Translations under genes and position numbers: made by a program
Assembly: GCA_963740675.1 (NCBI GenBank)
Contig: CAVUFS010000011.1
Coordinates: 151,156 to 215,155 of the forward strand
Source: CAIKMD01 sp963740675
Lineage (GTDB): Bacteria; Pseudomonadota; Alphaproteobacteria; ATCC43930; CGMCC-115725
Length of the DNA: 64,000 nucleotides
Direction of reading: 5' to 3'
The notes under the pieces: model-generated
Seen by the model: the letters and a program-made list of their open reading frames with translations, nothing else
Databases searched by the model: none
Told to the model about the DNA's origin: nothing
Shown: positions 24,942-32,653 of the stretch, piece after piece
How positions within the stretch are numbered: position 1 is the stretch's first letter
How the letters are laid out: every line of letters begins with the position of its first letter

Positions 24942-25958
24942 TTATTGCGCGGTCGTCGGCACTTGCGCCGCGAGCTCGCGCACCTTCGCCAAGACTTGGC
25001 GATGGGCATCGTCGGTCTTGCCCCACTCTTCGGCGATTTCCGAGAGCGCTGCGCCCCATTTCTTATTCTGCTCGGCGCTCAGTGACACGACCGTCTGGCC
25101 GGCCTTGTGGGAAAGGTCGTCGCGCACCTTGGCACCGAGATTATCGAGGATCTGACCGGCACGGCGGCTCTGCGCCTCGCCGGAATTGTCCATCAGAATC
25201 TTCTTCACATTGTCCGGCAGCGCGTTGAACTTCGCCTTGGCCATCCAGACACCGCCCGGCCCGCCGCCGAAAGCCGCGGTGATGTGATAGCTCGTCACCT
25301 CGTCGAGCTTGAAATCGGGCAGCGCTGCCATCGGGAAATCGATGCCGTCGGCGGTGCCGCGTTGCAGCGCGGTATAGCTTTCCGTAAGACCGATCGAGAG
25401 CGGCGAGCCGCCGAGCCGTTGCACCACCTCAGTCGGGATCTTGCCGCTGGCGATGAATTTGAGGCCGCTGATGTCGTCGAGCGGCTTGGTCGGGGCCTTG
25501 ACGAGATGCATTGCGACCGGCGGGAAGGCCTGGAAGAACAGCGGCACGATCTGATCGAATTCGGAATCGAGCATCCCGGTCTTGTAGAGCCGCCAGAACA
25601 CCACCGATTCCTGCTCGGCCGAATTCATCACGAAGGGCAGCGCGATGACTTCCGAAAGCTTGAACTTGCCGGTGAGATAGTTGAGCGAGCCGAAGCTGAT
25701 CTGCATCACGTCGCTGAGCAGCCGGTCGTAAAAATTCGTGCTGCTGGCGAGCGCAAAGCCGTCGCGCACGTCGATCTGCACGATGCCCTTGCCCTGGGCG
25801 TTAATGCGATCGGCCCATTCGTGATAGGTCTGCTGCCCGACCGGTGACGTCGGCTGGGCGATCGTCGTCATGATGAGCTTCAGCTCGTCCGCGGGCGCCG
25901 CTCGCGCAGCGAGCAGCGCGGCGAGCGCGCAAAAGACACTGAGCGCGTAACGCAACAT
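24942..25958 (-). CDS. TRAP transporter substrate-binding protein DctP, orphan
   Basis: A 338-residue protein with a signal peptide (MLRYALSVFCALAALLAARAAPA). The DctP family pattern follows: ELKLIMTTIAQPTSPVGQQTYHEWADRINAQ, then PLDDISGLKFIASGKIPTEVVQRLGGSPLSI (about 152-182), which contains the conserved Arg region, and LQRGTADGIDFP (about 195). TRAP systems use DctQ and DctM membrane subunits to import carboxylates; neither is in the window, so the partners are elsewhere. It lies 118 bp upstream of the second molybdenum hydroxylase gene and 35 bp downstream of the VOC gene, all leftward, suggesting one transcript. Confidence 0.88.
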   Translation of the reverse strand: MLRYALSVFCALAALLAARAAPADELKLIMTTIAQPTSPVGQQTYHEWADRINAQGKGIVQIDVRDGFALASSTNFYDRLLSDVMQISFGSLNYLTGKFKLSEVIALPFVMNSAEQESVVFWRLYKTGMLDSEFDQIVPLFFQAFPPVAMHLVKAPTKPLDDISGLKFIASGKIPTEVVQRLGGSPLSIGLTESYTALQRGTADGIDFPMAALPDFKLDEVTSYHITAAFGGGPGGVWMAKAKFNALPDNVKKILMDNSGEAQSRRAGQILDNLGAKVRDDLSHKAGQTVVSLSAEQNKKWGAALSEIAEEWGKTDDAHRQVLAKVRELAAQVPTTAQ

Positions 25959-25993
25959 TGGTTTCCCCCAACAGTTTTATCGATGACGTCGTC

Positions 25994-26899
25994 TTACGAG
26001 CGACGCATGTATTGCGGAATGATGATGTCGCTCGACTGGAACTGCCACATATCGCCGCCGGGATTGTGCTCCCACACCCGCGTCTTCCAGTTGTCGTCGA
26101 GGCAATCCATATCGGCCGAGTATTCGGTCTGGCCGCCGCACACGGCGTTGAAATACCAGAACACGTTCGAGCCCATGATGTGGCGGCCGGGCGAGGAATA
26201 GGCCTTGTAGCCCTTCTTCAGCATGTTGTGACCGCCCGAGACGACATCGTTCATATCCGGCACGTCGAAGGCGACGTGGTTCCAGCCAGTCTTCGGCGTC
26301 GCGCTCAAGAAGAAGAGATTGTGGTGCCAGGGCGAGCCCGGCGCGCGCAGGAAATCGCCGAGATCGAGGGCGCGGTCCGTCACACGGAAGCCCAGGCGGT
26401 TGGTATAAAAATTCGACGCCTTCTCGGTCTGGCCTTTGGGGCAGAAGAAGACGACATGGCCCATGCGGATGAGTTCGGGCGGCTTCTTCGGATCGACGGC
26501 GACATTGACGCCGCGCCGTGGCGGCAGGCCTGGATCGACACCGGGCGCGACGACGCGGAAGCCGATCTGCAGGCCGATATCGTCATGCGTGTGGAGACCG
26601 CCTTGAGCGTCGCGCGTCACTTCGCGATCTTTGCTGAGCTCGGCACCGAGCTGATCGAGTGTGTCTTTGCTGTCGACGCCCCAGATGCATTCGCGCACCG
26701 TCGGGCCGCCTTCGATCGCCTTGGGCAGCATGCTGTCGCCGGTGCCGCGGATCTGCACGCTTTGCCCGGTGGGCAGCGCGAACTCGGCACCGCCCGCGCC
26801 CTTCTCGCGCAGCTTCAGACCCCACTCTTCGAAATAGCTTGTCGCGGCGGCGACATCGTCGACGCCGTAAACGATCAATTCAACGCGCATAACAGGCAT
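25994..26899 (-). CDS. VOC-family type I extradiol dioxygenase-like protein, second copy
   Basis: A 301-residue paralogue of the protein at 9394-10260. The two share YFEEWGL/YFDDWGL, ECIWGVDSKDTLDQ/EAVWGVDSKATLDE, NRLGFRVTDRA and PGRHIMGSN blocks. The C-terminal module keeps the 2-His-1-Glu pattern: His in MGHVVFF, His in PWHHNLFF and Glu in GGQTEYSAD. The start ATG 26899 has GGGGAGG upstream; the longer frame to 27010 lacks one. It is probably a ring-fission dioxygenase for a related but distinct diol. First gene of a leftward set with DctP and the molybdenum hydroxylase, divergent from the LLM monooxygenase. Confidence 0.85.
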   Translation of the reverse strand: MPVMRVELIVYGVDDVAAATSYFEEWGLKLREKGAGGAEFALPTGQSVQIRGTGDSMLPKAIEGGPTVRECIWGVDSKDTLDQLGAELSKDREVTRDAQGGLHTHDDIGLQIGFRVVAPGVDPGLPPRRGVNVAVDPKKPPELIRMGHVVFFCPKGQTEKASNFYTNRLGFRVTDRALDLGDFLRAPGSPWHHNLFFLSATPKTGWNHVAFDVPDMNDVVSGGHNMLKKGYKAYSSPGRHIMGSNVFWYFNAVCGGQTEYSADMDCLDDNWKTRVWEHNPGGDMWQFQSSDIIIPQYMRRS

Positions 26900-27049
26900 G
26901 GCGGCCTCCCCTTGCCGAGTTTCCATGATCGAGTTGCACGCATGATAGGCCGCGTGGGCAATAAGGTCGAGAATGCCGATGCGATAACGACGCCTTGTCA
27001 GTCGCCACATCGGCAGCGCAAAATGATTGCCACGGAACAGGGAGAAGCC

Positions 27050-28249
27050 ATGAAGATCTTTGTTTTCGATCTCTTACCTTATGGTCAGCATCTCGATCAT
27101 CTGAAGGTCGATAACGAGCTGCCCTATCCGCTGCGCCGCCAGTATTTCGACGCCGAGATCGCGACGCGAACCTATGCCGAGCATCTCGATGCCTGGGAAG
27201 AGATCGATAAGCTCGGCTATGACGGGATCGGCTTCAACGAGCATCACTGCTCCCCCTATGGGCTGATGAATTCGCCCAATCTCCTGGCTTCCGCCGTCGC
27301 GCAGCGGACGAAGAGAGTGAAGCTGCTGATCTATGGCAATCTGTTGCCGCTGCACGAGCCGTTGCGGCTGGCGGAAGAACTCGCGATGCTCGATTGCCTG
27401 TCGCATGGCCGGCTGATCGCCGGCTTCGCCCGCGGCATTCCGCGCGAATATCAGGTGCACAACGTGCCCTTGGCGGATTCACGCGCGCGCTTCGAAGAGG
27501 CCTATGACATCATCATGGGCGCGTGGCGCGACGAGGTGTTCTCCTATAGCGGCAAGTTCTGGTCCTATAAGGACGTCGCGATGTGGCCGCGGCCGCTGCA
27601 GCAGCCGCATCCGCCGATCTGGATGCCGATCACCAGCAGCAAGGAATCGATCGAATTCGCCGGCAAGCACGACATCACGATCACGCCGGGGCTCGGCTCG
27701 ATCGGCTTACAGCAAGATGTGATCCGCTATTTCGCCAAATGCCTCGCCGCCGCCGGACACCGGATCGAGCCGCGGCATATCTCACTCGGTCAGTCCGTCT
27801 ATGTGGCCGACAGCAAGGCAGCGGCGGTGAAAGAGAACGGTCCCTACCATCTCTACTTCAATCGCACGCTCTATAGTCACGGCAATGTCACCGAGCATAG
27901 CAAGGGCGAGGCCGCGGGCTATGTCTCCTCCAGCTCGATGGACTACATCCGGCCGGAGAACCGCAAGGTCGCCGAGCGGGCGCGGTCCGACTTCCGCAAT
28001 ATGACGATGGACGATGTCGCGCGTCAGGCCGAGAACCTGCCCTGGGGTACGCCGGCCGAAGTTACTGAACAACTCATTAACGCGGCGAATCGCACGGGCG
28101 CCGGCACGATTCTCGTCTCTTTCAATCGCGGCGCCATGCCGCAGGAGTTGTTCGTCGAACAAATTCGTCGCTTTGCCCGCGAAATTTTACCGGCATTGCA
28201 AGCGCATGAGGTGAGCAAGGTGCCGATCGACGAAGCCATCGGCGTCTGA
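27050..28249 (+). CDS. LLM-class (bacterial luciferase-like) flavin-dependent monooxygenase
   Basis: A 399-residue TIM-barrel flavoenzyme. WEEIDKLGYDGIGFNEHHCSPYGLMNSPNLLASAVAQRT (about 44-83) contains the NEHH flavin-site motif, and EELAMLDCLSHGRLIAGFARGIPREY is the family signature. GGAGAAG lies 6 bp before ATG 27050; the same frame is open to 25958 but that part is antisense to the VOC gene. These enzymes use reduced FMN from a separate reductase, which is not seen here, to oxygenate or desulfonate substrates. It is homologous to the LLM protein at 53615-54793, so the left and right catabolic regions contain the same enzyme type. Confidence 0.9.
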   Translation: MKIFVFDLLPYGQHLDHLKVDNELPYPLRRQYFDAEIATRTYAEHLDAWEEIDKLGYDGIGFNEHHCSPYGLMNSPNLLASAVAQRTKRVKLLIYGNLLPLHEPLRLAEELAMLDCLSHGRLIAGFARGIPREYQVHNVPLADSRARFEEAYDIIMGAWRDEVFSYSGKFWSYKDVAMWPRPLQQPHPPIWMPITSSKESIEFAGKHDITITPGLGSIGLQQDVIRYFAKCLAAAGHRIEPRHISLGQSVYVADSKAAAVKENGPYHLYFNRTLYSHGNVTEHSKGEAAGYVSSSSMDYIRPENRKVAERARSDFRNMTMDDVARQAENLPWGTPAEVTEQLINAANRTGAGTILVSFNRGAMPQELFVEQIRRFAREILPALQAHEVSKVPIDEAIGV

Positions 28250-28407
28250 CCCGTGATTTTTCCCGCATAAAGGGATAGCAGCCCGAGTCGGCCCGGCGGC
28301 CGCAGCCTTGGCGCGTAACGCGTGAATATAGCTAAACTTTTCGCCAAATTTTTATGCGCATCTCGTTTACGAATTTTGGGAGATTCATTTGCTATTCGTA
28401 GTGCGTG

Positions 28408-29598
28408 ATGAACCCGGCCGAACTCCAACGCCACGTCCGATCCCATACTGCATGGCTTAACGGCCTGCCGGGCGGACGCCGCTTGGATTTGCACGGCGTC
28501 GATCTCGCGGGTGCCGATTTCACCGGTATCGACCTGACGCGCGCCTGCCTCGCCGGCGCCAATCTCAGCAGGGCTGCGCTGACCCAGGCCAAGCTCGCCG
28601 AAGCCGATCTCTTCGGCGCCAATCTCTCGAGCGCTAATCTGCAGAAGACCGATCTCAGCCGCGCCGATGTTCGCGGCGCGTCGTTCCGTGAGGCGGAGCT
28701 CGAAGAAGCGATGCTCTGCGAGGCCGATCTGCGCTCCGGCGTGCTCTTGAGCGGTTGGGAAAAAGATACGGACGGCACGGCATCGGGCCGCGCCGATCTG
28801 ACCGCGGCGAAGATGCGCCGCGCCAATCTGCGCGGCGCGAAACTCAACGGCGCCGTGCTCACCGCGATCGATGCGCGGGATGCCGTGCTCTATCAATGCA
28901 AGCTCAACCACGCCGACCTGACCGACGCCGATCTGACCGACGCCGATCTGCGCGGTGCGGACCTCTCTTACGCGCGTTTCCAGGCGACGAAGGTCCAGGG
29001 CATGCTCATCGCCGGCGCGATCCTTGCCGGCGTCGATGTCGCTTCAGTCGGTATCGATCTCGCAGCCGAAGAGATCAAGGCAAATAGCGAACGGCTGACC
29101 AAGATGCTGGATGGGCATCGCGACTGGGTCCGCACGGTCGGCAAGCAAGGCAAGCGCGCGAATATGCGCAATGTCGACCTCACCGAATTCGACCTCTCTG
29201 GTCGCGAGCTGAGCGGCGTCGATTTCTCGGGCTCGATCCTCGTCAAGGCCAACCTCACCAAATCGAGCCTGCAATTCGCGAATTTCAGCCGCTGCGATTT
29301 ACAGGATGCCGATTTGACCGACGCCGTGCTGGATGGCGCCCGCATGCCGCGCGCCGATCTGAGCAATGCGATCCTGGTCCGCACCTCGATCGCCGCCGTC
29401 ATCATCAAGGATCCGAACGGCAAGACGACCGGCGCAAGCTGGGCGAGCAACCTGACCGACGCGATATTCTGCGCGTCCGATCTCACCGAAGCCAATCTGC
29501 GCGGCTCCAACCTCACCAACGCCGATTTCCGCGGCGCCAAGCTCGAAAAAACCGTCTTCACCGATACGAAGATCGACGGCGCCAAGTTCGATTACTGA
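28408..29598 (+). CDS. Pentapeptide-repeat protein
   Basis: A 396-residue protein made almost entirely of A(D/N)LXX pentapeptides in at least three blocks (about 20-110, 125-205, 245-390), separated by short spacers (SGWEKDTDGTASGRA and the helical stretch EEIKANSERLTKMLDGHRDWVRT). Such repeats fold into a right-handed square beta-helix. Known members include DNA mimics that protect gyrase and many proteins of unknown role. No signal peptide or membrane segment is seen, so it is probably cytosolic. ATG 28408 is preferred to GTG 28405; no good ribosome-binding site precedes either. It is the last gene before the tRNA-derived repeat that borders the island. Confidence 0.88.
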   Translation: MNPAELQRHVRSHTAWLNGLPGGRRLDLHGVDLAGADFTGIDLTRACLAGANLSRAALTQAKLAEADLFGANLSSANLQKTDLSRADVRGASFREAELEEAMLCEADLRSGVLLSGWEKDTDGTASGRADLTAAKMRRANLRGAKLNGAVLTAIDARDAVLYQCKLNHADLTDADLTDADLRGADLSYARFQATKVQGMLIAGAILAGVDVASVGIDLAAEEIKANSERLTKMLDGHRDWVRTVGKQGKRANMRNVDLTEFDLSGRELSGVDFSGSILVKANLTKSSLQFANFSRCDLQDADLTDAVLDGARMPRADLSNAILVRTSIAAVIIKDPNGKTTGASWASNLTDAIFCASDLTEANLRGSNLTNADFRGAKLEKTVFTDTKIDGAKFDY

Positions 29599-29748
29599 GG
29601 AAAGCGCGCTCGTAAGGTCTGGGCCCCGGGACGAGCCCTCGGCGAAGGCCTAGGGCCAATTTCGCATCTTGCTCGAAAAACTGGGTCCTCGGGTCAAGCC
29701 CGAGGACAACGGGTTTTCGTAAGCTAGCTGCGCTCGCTAACGAAAGCT
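29599..29748. repeat. Intergenic repeat region with hairpin at the island edge
   Basis: Between the pentapeptide gene and the tRNA-derived repeat lies a compound palindromic element (29620-29712). Its clearest hairpin is GTCCTCGGG (29685-29693) with CCCGAGGAC (29699-29707) and a short loop, and a GGGCCCCGGGACGAGCCC segment lies at its left end. It resembles the GCCGGG-type repeats at 395 and 12077 and is the last such repeat seen in the window. Confidence 0.6.
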
Positions 29749-29809
29749 GGCTGGCTGGGGCGGGAGGGGTCGAACCTCCGTATGGCGGAATCAAAATCCG
29801 ATCTTTTTC
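29749..29809 (-). other. tRNA-Gln(TTG) 3'-half repeat, putative attachment site (left copy)
   Basis: On the minus strand 29800 to 29752 reads as the 3' half of tRNA-Gln: anticodon loop TTTTGAT (anticodon TTG), a perfect T-stem GGAGG/CCTCC with loop TTCGACC, acceptor strand CGCCCCA, discriminator G and CCA. The D-arm and 5' acceptor strand are missing, so this is not a working tRNA gene. 52 bases (29749-29800) are identical to 49227-49278, and similarity continues, with mismatches, about 90 bp further right. tRNA 3' ends are classic targets of tyrosine integrases, and a duplicated 3' end marks the borders of integrated DNA. No integrase gene is present between the copies. Confidence 0.75.
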
Positions 29810-29980
29810 CAGTAAATTCAGTGGCCTGTGCTATCCACGTGTGGACAACGATGCATGCGGCATCAATGGCTTACCCCTGATCTGGAAAACTTCTCGTCCC
29901 CGCAATCCACACCGCGAGAGAAGCCCGGGGGCGGGCATCTCGGCGAAACGAGGGAGAGCGCCCGGAGACATTCTCCGCGC
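29810..29980. other. Non-coding flank of the left attachment-like repeat
   Basis: No plausible gene. Bases to about 29891 align, imperfectly but without large gaps, with 49288-49370; shared blocks are GGCATCAAT and a GAT-TGGAAAACT stretch. This suggests that both repeat copies carry the same integration-related arm. The rest up to the glucosidase stop shows nothing recognisable. Confidence 0.5.
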
Positions 29981-32653
29981 CTATGCGTGCAACTCTGCGA
30001 TGATGTTGGCGATCAGGCCGCTCCAGCCAGTTTGATGCGAGGCGCCCAGGCCACGACCGCGCTCGCCGTCGAAATACTCGTGGAACACGATGTAGTCCTT
30101 GAAATGCGGATCGGTCTGGAGCTTCTCGTTATTGCCGAATACGGGACGCCGGCCGCATGAGTTGCGGCGGAAGATGTTCACGAGGCGCTCGCGTAGAGTG
30201 TCGGCAATCTCACGCAACGACTGCTTCTTTCCGGAACCAACGGGGCACTCGACCTGAAAGTCGTCGCCGTAAAACCTGGCGAACTTGGAGAGGCTTTCGA
30301 GGATAAGATAGTTCATCGGTATCCAGATCGGGCCGCGCCAATTGGAATTGCCGCCAAAGAGATCGTTATCGGACTCGCCCGGGACGTATCGGACCTCGGA
30401 TCGAAACCCGTCCGCCTCGAAAATATAGGGATGTTCGAGGTGGTAGCGTGACAGCGCGCGCACGCCGTAGTCCGAGAGGAACTCATTGGGATCGAGAATC
30501 CGCTCCAACAGCTTGGTGAAGCGGAAGGCGCGCACGATCGCGACCATGCGTATATCGTCGGCACCGGGCGTGTTCCAGCGCGACACCAACGCGGCAAGTT
30601 TTGGCCGATGCTGCAAGTACCAATCGGCATGCCTCATGAAAGACGGCATGTTCTCCATCAGCGACGCATCGGCCACCTCGACCGCAAGCATCGGGATCAG
30701 ACCGACGAGAGAGCGCACACGCAGTGGTGATGCCTTGCCGTCGCAAGTGATGAGCCAGTCGTAGAAGAAGTTGTCGCGATCGTCCCAAAGCCCAAGGCCC
30801 TCGCCGCCCAGATTGTTCATCGCACCGCCGATCATCATGAAATGCTCGAAGAACTTGGTGGCGATGTCCTGATACGTCTCGTCCTGCTGCGCTAACTCTG
30901 TGGCGATCCGCAACAGGTTGAGGCTGTACATTGCCATCCACGACGTGCCGTCGGATTGCACCAGCGTTCCCCGCACAGGGGGATTCGAACGGTCGAATAC
31001 CCCGATATTGTCGAGACCAAGGAATCCGCCTTCGAATACGTTGCGACCACCGGGATCCTTGCGGTTCACCCACCATGTGAAGTTGAGCAGCAGCTTGGTG
31101 AAGACAGTCTCGAGGAATTTTCGGTCGCCCCTCCCCTTCTGCCGCCGCTCGGAATCGTAAATACGCAGCGCGGCCCAAGCGTGGACCGGCGGATTGACGT
31201 CGTTGAAGTTCCACTCATAGGCGGGCAACTGCCCGTTCGGATGCATGTACCACGGCCGGCAAAGCAAGATCAGCTGACGCTTGGCGTTCTCCACGTCGAG
31301 TTCAGCGAGCGTGACAAGGTGGAATGCCCAATCCCAGGCGGCAAACCAGGGAAACTCCCATTTGTCCGGCATCGCGACGACGTCTTCCATGTTGGCATGT
31401 AGCCAGCCACCGTTGCGCCCGGCGCGGCGTTTATTCGGTGGCGCGGGTTGCGCCGGATCGCCGTCGAGCCAATCCGCGACGTCGTAGTAGAAGAACTGCT
31501 GAGACCAAAGGACCCCGGCAAAGGCCTGGCGCTGAATGCGACGGAGATCGTCGTCCCGTATCTTGCTCTGCAACGCCGCATAAAAAGCATCCGCTTCGGC
31601 TTTGCGACGTTCGAAGACGGATTCGAAGTCAGCGAACGGCGCGGATCGCGGCTGTCCTTGGCATAACCTGACGCGGACGACCGCGGCGCTACCCGGCGCC
31701 ACAATACGCCGATAGATGCCCGCCGCCTTGGTGCCGCGGTCATCGCCAACTGCCTGCCTATCGCCCTTCACCAAGTAGTCGTGAAACCCGTCCTTGCAGG
31801 GATGTTCCGACCGCGGCGCGCCATAGACGCTCGCGAAATTGGTCTCGTTCTCGCAAAACCTGACCTCGTCGGGCCGATCGAAATGCGCCGTATAGACGCC
31901 GAGTGCTTCATGCTGCGCGACGACATCGTCCCCAGCGCGCGCGAGCTGGGGCTTGCGACCGTTCCCGGACCAGCTCCAAGTGTTGCGGAACCAGACCTGC
32001 GGCAGCACATGGATTTCCGCGGCGTCGGGTCCGCGATTATGGAGTGTGATGCGTAAGAGGATGTCCTCGGCGCTCGCCTTCGCATACTCGATCTCGACGT
32101 CGAAATAGCGATCGTCGTCGAAAATACCGGTATCGATCAGCTCAAACTCAGGCTGCTGTTTGTCGCGCCGCGCATTTTCATCGACTAAGGGGCGGTAAGG
32201 ATATTCAGCCTGCGGATATTTGTAGAGCATCCGCGCATAACTGTAGGTCGGTACTGAATCGAGGTAGTAGTAGAGCTCCTTGACGTCCTCGCCGTGATTG
32301 CCCTCGCGATTGCTCAAGCCGAACATACGCTCTTTGAGGATGGGATCTTTGCGGTTCCAGAGCGCGACGGCGATGCACAGATGTTGCTTGGCGTCGCAAA
32401 AGCCGCCGATCCCGTCCTCGCCCCAGCGATACGCGCGGCTGCGCGCATGTTCGTGGGGAAAGGAGCTCCACGCATCGCCGTCGGCGCTGTAGTCCTCGCG
32501 CACGGTGCCCCACTGGCGCTCGCTCAGATAGGGACCCCATTTGCGCCAGGGCTGCAAATGAGCATCAGCCTCGGCGAGACGTTGTGCCTCCGCGCCGGTT
32601 TCGGTCGTCGACGTAATGCTCAGCTCGGAAGGTGCTGCGTCTCGTTCCGACAT
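29981..32653 (-). CDS. GH63-like (MGH1-type) glucosidase
   Basis: An 890-residue cytosolic glycoside hydrolase. The N-terminal WRKWGPYLSERQWGTVREDYS and the following WGEDGIGGFCD block are typical of the bacterial glucosidase branch of GH63/MGH1-like proteins. The (alpha/alpha)6 barrel part has EFPWFAAWDWAFHLVTLAELD (about 426-446), which holds the likely general acid, and NWRGPIWIPMNYL (about 780) near the catalytic base side. Such enzymes release glucose or mannosyl units from compatible-solute or alpha-glucoside substrates. It is the last gene of the pentose-phosphate operon and overlaps the rpiA-gntK stop by 34 bp, so it could feed glucose into that pathway, as an inference. Confidence 0.85.
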   Translation of the reverse strand: MSERDAAPSELSITSTTETGAEAQRLAEADAHLQPWRKWGPYLSERQWGTVREDYSADGDAWSSFPHEHARSRAYRWGEDGIGGFCDAKQHLCIAVALWNRKDPILKERMFGLSNREGNHGEDVKELYYYLDSVPTYSYARMLYKYPQAEYPYRPLVDENARRDKQQPEFELIDTGIFDDDRYFDVEIEYAKASAEDILLRITLHNRGPDAAEIHVLPQVWFRNTWSWSGNGRKPQLARAGDDVVAQHEALGVYTAHFDRPDEVRFCENETNFASVYGAPRSEHPCKDGFHDYLVKGDRQAVGDDRGTKAAGIYRRIVAPGSAAVVRVRLCQGQPRSAPFADFESVFERRKAEADAFYAALQSKIRDDDLRRIQRQAFAGVLWSQQFFYYDVADWLDGDPAQPAPPNKRRAGRNGGWLHANMEDVVAMPDKWEFPWFAAWDWAFHLVTLAELDVENAKRQLILLCRPWYMHPNGQLPAYEWNFNDVNPPVHAWAALRIYDSERRQKGRGDRKFLETVFTKLLLNFTWWVNRKDPGGRNVFEGGFLGLDNIGVFDRSNPPVRGTLVQSDGTSWMAMYSLNLLRIATELAQQDETYQDIATKFFEHFMMIGGAMNNLGGEGLGLWDDRDNFFYDWLITCDGKASPLRVRSLVGLIPMLAVEVADASLMENMPSFMRHADWYLQHRPKLAALVSRWNTPGADDIRMVAIVRAFRFTKLLERILDPNEFLSDYGVRALSRYHLEHPYIFEADGFRSEVRYVPGESDNDLFGGNSNWRGPIWIPMNYLILESLSKFARFYGDDFQVECPVGSGKKQSLREIADTLRERLVNIFRRNSCGRRPVFGNNEKLQTDPHFKDYIVFHEYFDGERGRGLGASHQTGWSGLIANIIAELHA

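Noticed and set aside
25958..27049. N-terminal extension of the LLM monooxygenase frame
   Set aside because: The extension is antisense to the VOC gene; the LLM family start and a ribosome-binding site are at 27050.
28024..28911. A 295-residue leftward frame rich in IGAAEIG-like repeats
   Set aside because: It is the complement of the pentapeptide-repeat gene; its repeats are shadows of the A(D/N)LXX codons.
29752..29800. A functional tRNA-Gln gene
   Set aside because: Only the 3' half is present; the D-arm and 5' acceptor strand are missing at both copies.
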